From Streptomyces sp. NRRL F-5135 (lineage in GTDB: Bacteria > Actinomycetota > Actinomycetes > Streptomycetales > Streptomycetaceae), in contig NZ_JOHR01000008.1 of NCBI RefSeq assembly GCF_000719775.1, positions 1 to 64,000 of the forward strand: DNA of 64,000 bases, given 5' to 3'. Numbering within the stretch: position 1 is the stretch's first letter; each line of letters opens with the position of its first letter. This document shows positions 52,022 to 62,751 of the stretch, in pieces. Both the position numbers and the translations under genes were made by a program. Below the pieces are notes generated by a model. It was given only the letters and a program-made list of their open reading frames with translations. It made no database searches and was not told where the DNA came from.

Positions 52022-53269
52022 TCACCAGCGCACCGGCAGCCGCGCCGGAGCGCGCAGCGGAGTGGACTCGTCCCAGGGAAGGGAGTCCGCCGGTTCCGCC
52101 AGCTCCAGCGCGGGCAGCCGTTCCAGCAGGACCTGGATCGCGGTGGCCAGTTGCAGGCGCGTCAGGTGTCCGCCGGTGCAGGCGTGCGGTCCGTGGCCGA
52201 ACGCGACGTGCGGGTTGGGGGCGCGGGTCAGGTCGAGACGGTCGGGGTCGGTGAACGCCTCGGAGTCGCGATTGGCGGACGCCGGTACGGGGACGACGGC
52301 GTCGCCGGCCCGGATGCGCTGTCCGTGGAGGGTGAAGTCCTCTTGGGCGACGAGGATGTTGATGGCGTTCATGAGCGGTACGTGGCGCAGCAGTTCGTCC
52401 ACGGCGGGACCGACGCGGTCCGGCGCGTCGCGCAGTCCGCGCATCTCTTCGGGGTGGGTGAGCAGGGTGAGCAGGGCGTTGCCGGTGTGCTGCATGTTCG
52501 TCTTGTAGCCGGCCATGAGCATGGTGACGACGAAACTGATGACGTCGTCCCGGGTCAGCTCGCTCCCCGGCCGTCCGCTCTCCGCCAGGAGCAGCCGTAC
52601 GTAGTCCCCCTCCCCCTCGCGTCCCTCCGCCTCGCCTCCCTCGTGAGGCCCGTCCTCCCGTTCCTTGCGGGAGATGAGCGCCGCCGCGTAGTCCTGCAGC
52701 GCGTACAAGGCCGCCAGTGCCTCCTCCATCGGCAGCGCGGCGGCGCTCAGCAGGGTGAGCGTGTGGGGCAGGTACACGTCGCGGTCCTCGTACGGCAGCC
52801 CGACGGCCTCGCACAACACGCGCAGCGGCAGGGGCTCCACGTACGCGGCGACCAGGTCCGCCGAGCGCCCCTCGGCCCCCGCCACCATCGAGTCGATCAG
52901 TTCCTCCGCCATGGCGCGGATACGGGGCACCATGAATCCCAGCCGCCGGCGGCCGAACAGCGGCAGCACGGCGCGGCGCACGCGCTCGTGGTGCCGTCCC
53001 GTCATCTCCAGGAACGTCGGCAGGCACGGGGGCGGCGCGTCGGCGCCCTCTCGGGGCGGCCACGCCGACAGCAGGGGCCGGATGAGCCGGGGGTCGGCGA
53101 AGGCCGCGCGTACGTCCTCGTAGCGGCTGAGGAGCCAGCCGGTCTCGCCGTTGGGCAACAGCGCCTTGGCGACGGGCTGTTCGTGCCGCAGCCGGGCATA
53201 GGCGCACGGGGGCCCGGCGGTGCCCGGCGGCACGGCCGGGACGGGGATGACGGTGTGCAGGTCGCTCAT
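52022..53269 (-). CDS. Cytochrome P450 with atypical I-helix
   Basis: 415 residues. Heme loop FGHGPHACTGGH (Cys364), ExxR in DELLRH (Glu292-Arg295), and end LRAPARLPVRW. The I-helix reads LMAGYKTNMQ (251-260): the Thr is kept but the acidic residue before it is Lys. Another unusual feature is a charged insert rich in Glu/Gly (203-222). It starts at ATG 53269, with repeated GTCA-type 9-bp units upstream. It is presumably in a transcript with the first P450. Confidence 0.87.
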   Translation of the reverse strand: MSDLHTVIPVPAVPPGTAGPPCAYARLRHEQPVAKALLPNGETGWLLSRYEDVRAAFADPRLIRPLLSAWPPREGADAPPPCLPTFLEMTGRHHERVRRAVLPLFGRRRLGFMVPRIRAMAEELIDSMVAGAEGRSADLVAAYVEPLPLRVLCEAVGLPYEDRDVYLPHTLTLLSAAALPMEEALAALYALQDYAAALISRKEREDGPHEGGEAEGREGEGDYVRLLLAESGRPGSELTRDDVISFVVTMLMAGYKTNMQHTGNALLTLLTHPEEMRGLRDAPDRVGPAVDELLRHVPLMNAINILVAQEDFTLHGQRIRAGDAVVPVPASANRDSEAFTDPDRLDLTRAPNPHVAFGHGPHACTGGHLTRLQLATAIQVLLERLPALELAEPADSLPWDESTPLRAPARLPVRW

Positions 53270-53605
53270 ACTGTGTTCTCGCTTGACGGGTGTAACCGGC
53301 GTGACGGGCATGACGATTCGGGGCGCGCGGCGGAGGGCCGCGCCCCGGCGGAACGGCGTCACGGCGGGCGCGGTGCGGCCCGGGGCGAATGAGTGTCCGG
53401 GGGTCCCGGGGATCAGCGGACCGGCGCGCTTCCCCGCCCCGTCCGGAAGTGTCCGGCTCCCCGTGTCCCGCCCCCATGCCCCGGCCAACGACCCACGGCG
53501 GCAAAGGAAACGACGCACGAGCCCACGCCGGAGAGCGAACGTCGGAGCCGGCGTCGGCGGATCGGCGCGATCGCCCGTACGGGCTACACGGGCGGCCCGA
53601 ACGGG
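53270..53605. other. Upstream region of the P450 pair
   Basis: 336 bp with no supported gene. Minus-strand direct repeats (GTCATGCCC, GTCACGCCG, GTTACACCC, GTCAAGCGA, period 9) lie at about 53280-53315, 10-45 bp before the P450 start, and could be a regulator site. The rest is GC-rich and contains the 3' flank of the next gene. Confidence 0.4.
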
Positions 53606-54142
53606 CTACGCGGGCGGTCCGTCGGAGTGGGCGTCCGGAAGGACGGAGGCGGCCCGGTCCAGCACCCGGGCGGTCACCCGGGGATCGTCGAACGTGAGCC
53701 TCCCGGTGTGCAGGCGGTCGTGCCCGTACCTGATCCTGCCCAGCTCGGTGGTGCGGTCGATCTCCAGCGCCCAGGAGACATCGGGGAGGTCGAGCGTTCC
53801 GGGCTTGGGCACGCTCCGGGCGCCCCACCCCACGCAGATGAGCCAGCAGGCCTCGGCGAACGGGTTGCTCTCGGCGCCGTCGCCGTCTTCTTCGCCGCTG
53901 TCGCCGCCGCTGTCGCCGTCGCTGCTGCCGCCGCCGTACAGCCGAGCCGGCTCGTGTCGCGCGGCCACGTCCATCAGCGAGAGATCCACCACCCCGGGGA
54001 CGGGGATCTGGCCGACGACGGCGGTGGTGCCGTACCACCCGGTGGCGGTGTACCCGAGCAGGGCGTAACGGTCGGGCCACCCGTACAGGAAGGGGAAGGC
54101 GGTCACCCTGCCCCGACCGGTCAGCGTGCGTGCCACGGCCAT
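53606..54142 (-). CDS. Unrecognised protein with acidic low-complexity segment
   Basis: 178 residues from ATG 54142, with AAAGGA just upstream. Segments such as FPFLYGWPDRYALLGYTATGWYGTTAVVGQIPVPGVVDLSLMD and EACWLICVGWGARS look like a folded beta-rich protein. A central Gly/Ser/Asp/Glu stretch (about 70-92) is low complexity. I do not recognise the family. It lies between the AraC gene and the P450s on the same strand, suggesting joint function. Confidence 0.6.
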   Translation of the reverse strand: MAVARTLTGRGRVTAFPFLYGWPDRYALLGYTATGWYGTTAVVGQIPVPGVVDLSLMDVAARHEPARLYGGGSSDGDSGGDSGEEDGDGAESNPFAEACWLICVGWGARSVPKPGTLDLPDVSWALEIDRTTELGRIRYGHDRLHTGRLTFDDPRVTARVLDRAASVLPDAHSDGPPA

Positions 54143-54339
54143 TCCTTTCGTCGCGACGCGGTCAGCCGGGTCGATCCGCGCTGTTAACGCAACCGGGGAC
54201 ACAAAAGACGCTCGACGCCCTCGCCCGGCGCCCTCGGTCGCCGCCGGGTCGCACTGAACCACGGCGCCGGGGCACGACAGCCCCGACGTCGCACTCGCGT
54301 GCCCAAGGTCACCGGCATGGCCCGGAAAGCCGACCGCTG

Positions 54340-55326
54340 TCAATCAACTCCGGCGCGTATCGCCGACGGACCGGGGCCGGCGTGCCGCATCTCGCGGGGG
54401 CACACCCCGAAGCGCTGTCGGAAGGCCGTGCTGAGCGCGCTCGAGGAGGCGAACCCCGACGTGTACGCCAGCTCCGTGATCGTCATATGCCGGTACGCGG
54501 GCACCCGCAGCCGGTCCCGTACCAACCGCAGCCGCTCCTCGCGGATCAGCTCGCGGGGGGTCGTCCCGGCATGCCGCAGGGCCAGCTGCACCTGGCGCAG
54601 CGACCAGCCCAGCGCCCGCGCCATGGTGGCGCCGGTCAGGTCGGGGTCGGCAGCGTGCTCGCGGGCGTACCGGCGGACCGCCCTCTCCACGTCGGCCAGA
54701 TGGCCCGGTGCGGTGGGGCGGTCGTCGCCCGCGGCGAGCATGCACAACAGCTCGACCAGCCGGTCCGCCACCGCGTCGAACTGGACGCGGGTGAGGATGT
54801 CGCGCTCCTCATGCAGGCCGGTCAGTATGGCGCCCACCACCCGGCCCAGGCCGGAGGTCAGGTCCAGGCCCATGGCGAGCGGCGACGCCCGGTTCAATCG
54901 CCCGTTCACCTCCTGAGCTGGGATCGACATGATGAACGCCCGCGTGAAGGCGTCCTGCAGGATCTCGAACGGTGCGGCGAACGTGAGCAGACACCCGGCA
55001 CCCGGCACCAGCCGTAACTCCTGGTCGTCCTGTCGCAGCACCAGCTCTCCGGCGACCGGTAACAGTAAGCGGTAGTCCTCGTCCGGGTCGTGCCGCACCT
55101 GGTCGGCGGTCCGGGTGTACGTGATCGTGTCCGACCACCACGTGACGAGCTGATAGGTGTCAGTGCGCTGGCGGACCGTGCCCGCATGAAAGTCGTCGGT
55201 GTGCGGGTAGCCGTAGTGCATCCGGCATTGATACGACGTCACGCGCTCGCTCCAGAAGTCGGCACGCTCACGCGATGGCACGTCCTGGGTTGTCACCGAA
55301 TCCACAACGTAGGTTCCCAAGGTCAT
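54340..55326 (-). CDS. AraC-family regulator of the P450 locus
   Basis: 328 residues. An N-terminal AraC_binding_2-type domain (about 10-200, DVPSRERADFWSERV) precedes a C-terminal HTH (about 215-315) containing TGATMARALGWSLRQVQLALRHAGTTPRELI and ELAYTSGFASSSALSTAFRQRFGVCP. ATG 55326 follows AAGGGGGG with ideal spacing. First in the minus-strand string with the unrecognised gene and the two P450s, so it is the likely activator. Confidence 0.86.
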   Translation of the reverse strand: MTLGTYVVDSVTTQDVPSRERADFWSERVTSYQCRMHYGYPHTDDFHAGTVRQRTDTYQLVTWWSDTITYTRTADQVRHDPDEDYRLLLPVAGELVLRQDDQELRLVPGAGCLLTFAAPFEILQDAFTRAFIMSIPAQEVNGRLNRASPLAMGLDLTSGLGRVVGAILTGLHEERDILTRVQFDAVADRLVELLCMLAAGDDRPTAPGHLADVERAVRRYAREHAADPDLTGATMARALGWSLRQVQLALRHAGTTPRELIREERLRLVRDRLRVPAYRHMTITELAYTSGFASSSALSTAFRQRFGVCPREMRHAGPGPSAIRAGVD

Positions 55327-55699
55327 CGAAGCCCCCCTTCACCGCGGCCTTCTCACAGCGTGCCTGTCCAGAGTCGGCTCCGCTGCTCACGGCATGAGGC
55401 CCTCCGGGCGGTGCCGCGAAGTTTAGTGGCTGGCGGCACGGTCTGGGTGGCTTGCGCCATATGCGATGCAATAGGCACCTGCGTGCCGTGACCTCACTGT
55501 TGCGCACTGCGACAACTTCCTTACGCGCGAGCGCAATTCCGGCGCGCGGTCCCGTCCTACGGTCGGTCACAGGATCCGCTGTCGCCACGGCGAGGCGGGT
55601 CCCCACCGACCGAGGTGGGCCGGGCCACGCGACCGACCCACCTGGGGGAGGAACCCGTGGGCCTCATCCAGAGGCCCGAGTACTTGACCGAGGATCAAG
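55327..55699. other. Divergent region, AraC / cell-wall protein
   Basis: 373 bp. It holds the AraC promoter on one side and the promoter of the DUF6801-like gene on the other, including a short leader reading frame at 55657. The region around 55450-55530 is AT-richer than average (ATATGCGATGCAATAGG) and is the probable promoter area. Confidence 0.45.
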
Positions 55700-55734
55700 A
55701 TGGCAAGCGAGAAACCGACCCAGGACCTGCGTGA
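55657..55734 (+). CDS. Possible 25-codon leader peptide
   Basis: GTG 55657 follows GGGGGAGG with a 5-base spacer, the strongest ribosome site nearby. The frame (MGLIQRPEYLTEDQ...) ends at 55734, overlapping the start of the next gene by 35 bases in another frame. It may couple or tune translation of the secreted protein. No homology recognised. Confidence 0.35.
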   Translation: MGLIQRPEYLTEDQDGKRETDPGPA

Positions 55735-56602
55735 GCGCCACCGGACATCCCGAGCCATCCTGAGCCGCCCGGTGGCCCGTAGGACCTGGGGGCTGACGGT
55801 GGCCGCAGGGGTCGCGGGAGCGAGCGTGGGAGTCTTCGGAGCCGGCCCCGCGGCCGCGGACCCGGCACCGCTCGAACTGCGTTACACGTGCTCGGTTCCG
55901 GGGGTCTTCGAGCGGTCAGGCACGGTAAGGATCGACGCGAACGTCCCGAAGTCGGCCGCGGTCGGCAAGCCCACCCCGACATTCGTCATCCGTGCGGCGG
56001 TGCCGGTGAACGCGGCTGACGCGAGAGGGCTGCGCGACGCCGGTATCAGGACCATCGAGGGCACCGTGAAGGCGAAGGTCCGCGTGACGGCGCAGGATGA
56101 GGTCATCAACCGCACAGTGCCGTTCCACGTGGTCAGCACCAACGTCCCGGCGTCCGGAGCGTTCTCGGTCAAGGCGACCGGCACCGCGCCGAGGCTCACC
56201 TTCAACCGGCCGGGCAGCGCGAAAGTCAGCGTCGGTGACCTCGTCCTGCGCGTCACCGCGAGGGGGGCCCTCACGGTCGAGCTCGACGTGCCGTGCAAGC
56301 TCAAAGCGGGGCAGAACAACGTCTTGGCGTCGTTCGACATCGCCAGGACGGGAACGAGGACCGTGCCGGCCCCGTCCGAGGCGACTGATACGGCCGCCTC
56401 CGGCACCGCTGGGTCGCGGAACCCGAGCGAAGGGGCAAAGGCCGGCGCGACCACGGAAGACTCGGCCGATCTCTCCGGCAGCATGGCCACGACTGGCAGC
56501 CAGGGCACCAGGAGTCTGATCCCGGCGGCCGCGGGATCCGTTGTCCTGGGCGCCATTGCCGTGGCCGCCGCCTTCCGCTTCCGCTCACGCCGCAGCAGGT
56601 GA
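55700..56602 (+). CDS. DUF6801-like secreted protein with sortase-like anchor
   Basis: 300 residues. Basic N-terminus and signal peptide to about residue 53 (GPAAADPAP). The mature domain begins LELRYTCSVPG and has two Cys (64, 199), likely a disulfide, in a beta-rich DUF6801-like pattern. A Thr/Ser/Ala-rich linker leads to MATTG (262-266), a hydrophobic helix (273-292) and a basic tail, which is the layout of a sortase sorting signal (class E motif LAxTG with Met for Leu). ATG 55700 is preceded by GAGG. The stop overlaps the NACHT gene by GTGA. Confidence 0.75.
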   Translation: MASEKPTQDLRERHRTSRAILSRPVARRTWGLTVAAGVAGASVGVFGAGPAAADPAPLELRYTCSVPGVFERSGTVRIDANVPKSAAVGKPTPTFVIRAAVPVNAADARGLRDAGIRTIEGTVKAKVRVTAQDEVINRTVPFHVVSTNVPASGAFSVKATGTAPRLTFNRPGSAKVSVGDLVLRVTARGALTVELDVPCKLKAGQNNVLASFDIARTGTRTVPAPSEATDTAASGTAGSRNPSEGAKAGATTEDSADLSGSMATTGSQGTRSLIPAAAGSVVLGAIAVAAAFRFRSRRSR

Positions 56603-58818
56603 CCGGGGCGAACCCTGCCACCGCACGTCACACGCGGTGGGGATGGTGGCCGCTGACGGTGCTGGCCGTGGGGGCGGCGGTCACCCTGGCGGTCCGGGCG
56701 GGAACCGGGGACGTGGACCCGGGCGGGCTGGTGGTCGGGCTGGCCGGCCTGTTGCTCGCGGCAGCGGGCCTCCATCAGGCGAGGCACCCGGCCGGGCAGG
56801 TCATCGACACCGTCGCACTGGCCGCCGACCTCGCCGACCGTGTCAGGAAACGCGAGGAGAAGGCACATCAGCAACTCCTCGGCGGCCGCGAAAGCACCAT
56901 CAGCGTCGAGTTCACCTTCGTACCCTCCCCCGCCCACCACGCCGCGGGTGCGGCCCCCCACGGCACGTTGGAAGACGTCGCCACCTACTACCACGCTCTC
57001 CGGCTCGGCCGCCTCGTCATCACCGGCGCACCCGGAGCCGGCAAAACCGTACTCGCGCTCCACCTCATGCTGCTTCTCCTCGCCGACCGGGCACCGGGCG
57101 GCCCCGTTCCCGTACGCCTGTCGTTGTCCACCTTCGACCCCAGCCGGAACGAGCTCGACGACTGGCTCACCGACCAGCTCATCCGCGCCCACCGGCTACA
57201 CCCCACCGAGGCGACCGCCCTTGTCACCGCCCGGCTGATCATCCCCGTGCTCGACGGGCTCGACGAGATGGACGCCGGCGAGACTCCCGGGTACGGCTCC
57301 CGCGCCGCGGACGCTCTGGAGGCCATGAACCGCTACGTCCACGGCACCGTCAAGGGCCGGCTCGTCCTCACCTGCCGCAGCGACCCCTACGTCGCACTCG
57401 AAGGCGCGAATGTGTGGGCAGAGGACGCCGCCCGTATCGAGATCGCATCCATCGGCCCGGCCGCCATCGAGGCGTTCGTCACCGCCCGCGCCCGCAACCC
57501 GGCGCGCTGGCAACCCGTCCTGAACACACTCCGCAACGACCCGGCCGGTCCGCTGGCCCAGGGCCTGTCCACACCGTGGCGGCTGACCATGGCCCTTGTC
57601 GTCTACGACGAACGCGACCCAGGCGCCGACGGGGCCCGTGATCCCGCGGAGCTCCTGGGGCCCACCCTGCGGACCCCCGAGCAGATCGGAGACCACCTGC
57701 TGAACCTGTTCATCCTCGCCGCTGTCCCGACGGATGGCACAGCGGCGCCCTACACCCAGCGGCAGGTACGCACCTGGCTGACCGTCCTCGCCCGCTACCT
57801 GCACGCCAACACCACCAGCGGCCGCGACGTGGCCGGACGGCGTCTGTCGGGCACCGACCTCGTCCTCCACGAACTGTGGCCGCTCACCGGCCCCCGCCGC
57901 GCCCGCACCGTCCACGCCCTGCTGACCGTCGCGGTCTGGGCCACCGCCGACCTCTCCGCCGGCCTGCTCGACGGCTGGGACGTGTACGCGATGAACGTGA
58001 CGCTCATGGTGGTGGCCGGTCTTCTCCTGGCGCTCCCTCCCTGGCCCGTGCCGTCTCGGCTGGAACGCGCAACCGCCGCGACCCGCGCCGGAAGACACCA
58101 GCTCGTGAACGGGCTGGTGGGTGGGCTCTTCTGGGGAGGGCTCGTCGTCATGGTCGACGTCGGGGATGTCATGGGACCGGTGACCGGGCTCGTCTACGGA
58201 TCGGTGCTCGGGCTCGCCGGTGGAGCGATGGTCGGAGTCGGGCTGGCGGGTGTGCTCTCGGACACGCCGGACGTTCGCAGGTCCCACGGGAACGCGTCGC
58301 CGCGCCGCATGGTGCGCGACGACCTCGTGACCGGGTTCGCGACCGGCCTCGTGGTCGGGCTCGGGTTCGTCCCCTACTACTGGTTCGCCCTGAGCCCCCT
58401 GCTCTCGCTCGGGGCAGTACTGATCTACATGCTTCTGTTCGGTCTCGGCGGCGGGCGTGCGCTCGCTCTCCTCTACAACCGCCTGTTCAGATGTGGTTAC
58501 CGGGGCGCGTTCGACACGCTGTTCAGGCCCTGGCGTGCCTTCGGCCCCCTGCTCAGGACCGGCGCCGGCCCAGGTCTCGGCGCCGCGGGTGTCCGCTACA
58601 TCGCTTTCCTGCTCTGCACCCGCCGCTGGTGGTCCAGCCAACCGCTGCCCTGGCGCCTCGGCCGTTTTCTCGACTGGTGCTGCGACGCGGGTCTGATGCG
58701 CACCGCCGGAATCGCCTACCAGTTCCGCCACCGCGAACTCCAGGACTTCCTCATCCGCGGCGACATCCACCACGATCCGCCGGACCACCCCGCGTCCGGT
58801 CAGACAACACGCCCCTGA
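56599..58818 (+). CDS. Membrane-embedded NACHT NTPase
   Basis: 739-residue STAND-type NTPase. Two N-terminal membrane segments (about 17-34 and 43-58), then a NACHT domain with Walker A GAPGAGKT (143-150), Walker B LIIPVLDGLDEMD (213-225) and a sensor Arg region (LVLTCRSDPY). The second half (about 435-640) has some six to eight hydrophobic helices and ends in a soluble tail. Such proteins are frequent in streptomycetes and of unknown role; relatives of STAND NTPases act in phage defence. GTG 56599 overlaps the stop of the preceding gene. Confidence 0.82.
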   Translation: MTGANPATARHTRWGWWPLTVLAVGAAVTLAVRAGTGDVDPGGLVVGLAGLLLAAAGLHQARHPAGQVIDTVALAADLADRVRKREEKAHQQLLGGRESTISVEFTFVPSPAHHAAGAAPHGTLEDVATYYHALRLGRLVITGAPGAGKTVLALHLMLLLLADRAPGGPVPVRLSLSTFDPSRNELDDWLTDQLIRAHRLHPTEATALVTARLIIPVLDGLDEMDAGETPGYGSRAADALEAMNRYVHGTVKGRLVLTCRSDPYVALEGANVWAEDAARIEIASIGPAAIEAFVTARARNPARWQPVLNTLRNDPAGPLAQGLSTPWRLTMALVVYDERDPGADGARDPAELLGPTLRTPEQIGDHLLNLFILAAVPTDGTAAPYTQRQVRTWLTVLARYLHANTTSGRDVAGRRLSGTDLVLHELWPLTGPRRARTVHALLTVAVWATADLSAGLLDGWDVYAMNVTLMVVAGLLLALPPWPVPSRLERATAATRAGRHQLVNGLVGGLFWGGLVVMVDVGDVMGPVTGLVYGSVLGLAGGAMVGVGLAGVLSDTPDVRRSHGNASPRRMVRDDLVTGFATGLVVGLGFVPYYWFALSPLLSLGAVLIYMLLFGLGGGRALALLYNRLFRCGYRGAFDTLFRPWRAFGPLLRTGAGPGLGAAGVRYIAFLLCTRRWWSSQPLPWRLGRFLDWCCDAGLMRTAGIAYQFRHRELQDFLIRGDIHHDPPDHPASGQTTRP

Positions 58819-58825
58819 GCGTGCG

Positions 58826-59548
58826 TCACGCGCTGCTGAGGGTCAGCTTCACCGCGAAGCCCAGGAACAGCGCGCCCGCCGCCGTCGTCGCACCCGCCGA
58901 GAGGCGCTTGCGGCGGCGGAAGGCGGCGGCGAGGCGGGTGCCGCCGAATATCAGGGCGGAGAGGTAGAGCGCGCTTGCGGCGTTGGCGAGGGCGCCCAGC
59001 AGGACGAAGGAGAGAGCCGGGTGGGCGTAGGCCGGATCGACGAACTGCACGAAGAAGGAAATGAAGAAGAGGATCGCCTTCGGGTTGAACAGGCTTATCA
59101 CCAGGGCGCGGCGGTACGGGCGCTCCGTGGTCGGCCGGCCTTCGGCAGCCCGGTGGGCATCGGTGCCGGCGGCTTCGGCGGCCGCCCCGGCGGTGATCGC
59201 GGCGGTACTTTCAGCGATGGGCGCGGTCTCCTTGCGGTCGTGCCGCTCGCGCCACAGTGCCCATGCCGCGCGCAGCATCCCGATCGCCAGCCAGGTCAGA
59301 TAGCCCGCGCCCGCGTACTTCACGATGCCGAACAGCAGCGGGTTGCCCTTGAGCAGGGACGCGACGCCGGCGGCCGAGCAGACCATCAGGACCGTGTCGC
59401 CGCACCAGACGCCGGCGGCGGCCCGGTACCCCGCCTTGACTCCCCCGCGGGCGGCGACCGAGAGCACGTAGAGGGAGTTCGGCCCCGGCAACAGAACGAT
59501 CAGCGCCAGACCGACCAGGTAGGTCGGAAGATCAGTGACACCCAACAT
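58826..59548 (-). CDS. LysE/LeuE-family amino-acid exporter
   Basis: 240-residue RhtB/LysE-type exporter with about six helices. Signature PGPNSLYVLSVAARGGVKAGYRAA near the N-terminus and SLFNPKAILFFISFFVQFVDP later. The spacing and PGPNS pattern resemble LeuE. A Thr/Ala-rich cytoplasmic loop lies in the middle. ATG 59548 gives MLGVTDLPTYLVG. It is convergent with the NACHT gene, only 7 bp apart. Confidence 0.87.
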   Translation of the reverse strand: MLGVTDLPTYLVGLALIVLLPGPNSLYVLSVAARGGVKAGYRAAAGVWCGDTVLMVCSAAGVASLLKGNPLLFGIVKYAGAGYLTWLAIGMLRAAWALWRERHDRKETAPIAESTAAITAGAAAEAAGTDAHRAAEGRPTTERPYRRALVISLFNPKAILFFISFFVQFVDPAYAHPALSFVLLGALANAASALYLSALIFGGTRLAAAFRRRKRLSAGATTAAGALFLGFAVKLTLSSA

Positions 59549-59703
59549 ATGGCGGAGTGTCGCACATGCGACCGACATCACCTTCCGGGTGTCCGACCGC
59601 CGGACGATCACCGGACGATCACGGGATTGGGGAACTCGGGGCACCGGGCACCGGGCTCCGGACTCGAAGCCCCGGACCCGGTCCCGGGGGCTCCGGGGGC
59701 GCT

Positions 59704-61302
<1,599 letters not shown>

Positions 61303-61601
61303 GTGTCGTCCGCCTCCTACCGCGCCGCCGTCACCTGCCATTACCGTATCGGCACGGACGGTTACCCGACGTTACGGCGTCAGTCGACGGGAGATGCGGA
61401 GTGCGCGGAGTGCGCGGAGCGCGCGTCAGAGGTGCGAGCCCATGCGGACATTTTCCACCATGCTCGAACGACGGGCCCCGCGATGGATTGCCCGAGGGGG
61501 CCCACAGGGAAAACACGTCATGGAGCACGGACGGACCGAGCTCCTCCGAGACCCTTCGAGACCTTCGAGAACGTCGAGATCGGAGAGACTGGAGGACGAC
61601 G

Positions 61602-62504
61602 ATGCGTACGTCATCCAAGGCATTCGGCCGCGGGCGCCGCGCCGGTTTATGGGCCGCCCTCGTCGTGGCCCTGAGCGCCGGCTGTACGGTCCAGCCCGGT
61701 ATGACGGGCCCGGGGGGCCCGGCGACCGACCAGAAGCCCGGCGAGCGCCCCGCCTGGTCGGCGCCCACCTACCGGGCCGCCACCCCCTCGCAGCGACAAC
61801 GGGCCGTGCCACCGTCGAAGGCGGTCCCCGTGGCCCCGCGTGCCCCACTGCCCCGGACGCTGATGGCGAGCGGGGCGAGCAGCGCGCAGGTGCGGGAACT
61901 GCAGGCCAGGCTGCGGCAGATCGGCCACTTCCACCGCACCCCCACCGGCTACTACGGCTCGGTCACCGCCGCCGCCGTGAGCTCCTTCCAGAACAAGCGG
62001 GGCCTGCCGCGGACCGGCAGGACGGACGTCGTCACCTGGGCGAGGCTCCTCGCCATGACCGAGGAACCGACCGGTGCCGAACTGCGCCCCCCGACCAGGA
62101 AACCGGCCGTCCGGCCCGCCGCCGGACCGAAGGCCTCGTCCGATCCCCGGTGCATGACGGGCCGGGTGATGTGCATCAGCAAGAGCAGCGGCACGCTGTC
62201 GTGGATGGTGGACGGTTCGGTGATGTCCACCATGGACGTCCGGTTCGGCTCCCAGTACACCCCGACCCGTGAAGGCACCTTCTCGGTCTACTGGAAGTCC
62301 CGGGACCACGTCTCGACGCTGTACGACACGGCCATGCCGTACGCGATGTTCTTCAGCGGCGGCCAGGCCGTGCACTACTCGGCGGACTTCGCGGCCCGCG
62401 GCTACACGGGAGCCTCGCACGGCTGTGTGAACGTCCGGGACAAACAGAAGATCGCCGCGCTCTTCTCGCAGGTCAGCAACGGCGACAAGGTCGTCATCTA
62501 CTAG
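61602..62504 (+). CDS. Lipoprotein L,D-transpeptidase with peptidoglycan-binding domain
   Basis: 300-residue lipoprotein. Lipobox LSAGC (Cys28), Pro/Ala-rich linker, PG_binding_1 domain (about 95-145, VRELQARLRQIGHFHRTPTG), then a YkuD domain (about 180-300) with the HxxxxxSHGCVN signature; catalytic Cys275. It makes 3-3 cross-links in peptidoglycan. ATG 61602 is preceded by GGAGG at 6 bases, and a clear terminator follows. Confidence 0.9.
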   Translation: MRTSSKAFGRGRRAGLWAALVVALSAGCTVQPGMTGPGGPATDQKPGERPAWSAPTYRAATPSQRQRAVPPSKAVPVAPRAPLPRTLMASGASSAQVRELQARLRQIGHFHRTPTGYYGSVTAAAVSSFQNKRGLPRTGRTDVVTWARLLAMTEEPTGAELRPPTRKPAVRPAAGPKASSDPRCMTGRVMCISKSSGTLSWMVDGSVMSTMDVRFGSQYTPTREGTFSVYWKSRDHVSTLYDTAMPYAMFFSGGQAVHYSADFAARGYTGASHGCVNVRDKQKIAALFSQVSNGDKVVIY

Positions 62505-62562
62505 CGGGCGAAAGAGAGGGCAGAAGGAGAAGAAGTAAGGACGAGGGGAAGAAGGAAAAGAG

Positions 62563-62601
62563 GGCGCGGGCGGGACCGGGGGAACGTGTCCCGCCCGCGC
62601 C
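62563..62601. terminator. Hairpin terminator after L,D-transpeptidase
   Basis: A perfect 14-bp stem (62563-62576 with 62588-62601, arms GGCGCGGGCGGGAC / GTCCCGCCCGCGCC) with an 11-base loop, placed after a purine-rich stretch between convergent genes. Confidence 0.85.
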
Positions 62602-62751
62602 AATGCGCCGAGCCGTAGGTACGGGGGGAACCTCCGGCTCTGTGCGCTGCCGATGACCAGTCGGCACTCAGTACTGCGCCGTGGCCGGAAAAAATGTCAC
62701 ACCTCGCCGGCCGGCAGGAGAAAACAGCAGGTCAGCGCCGCTCAGGTGCGG

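Noticed and set aside
53393..54187. Plus-strand frame across the unrecognised gene
   Set aside because: Minus-strand frame has a ribosome site, normal amino acid composition and operon context; the plus frame looks like a shadow.
62505..62562. Purine-rich stretch as a small RNA gene
   Set aside because: No promoter or fold is visible; it directly precedes the terminator of the L,D-transpeptidase gene and is probably its 3' untranslated region.
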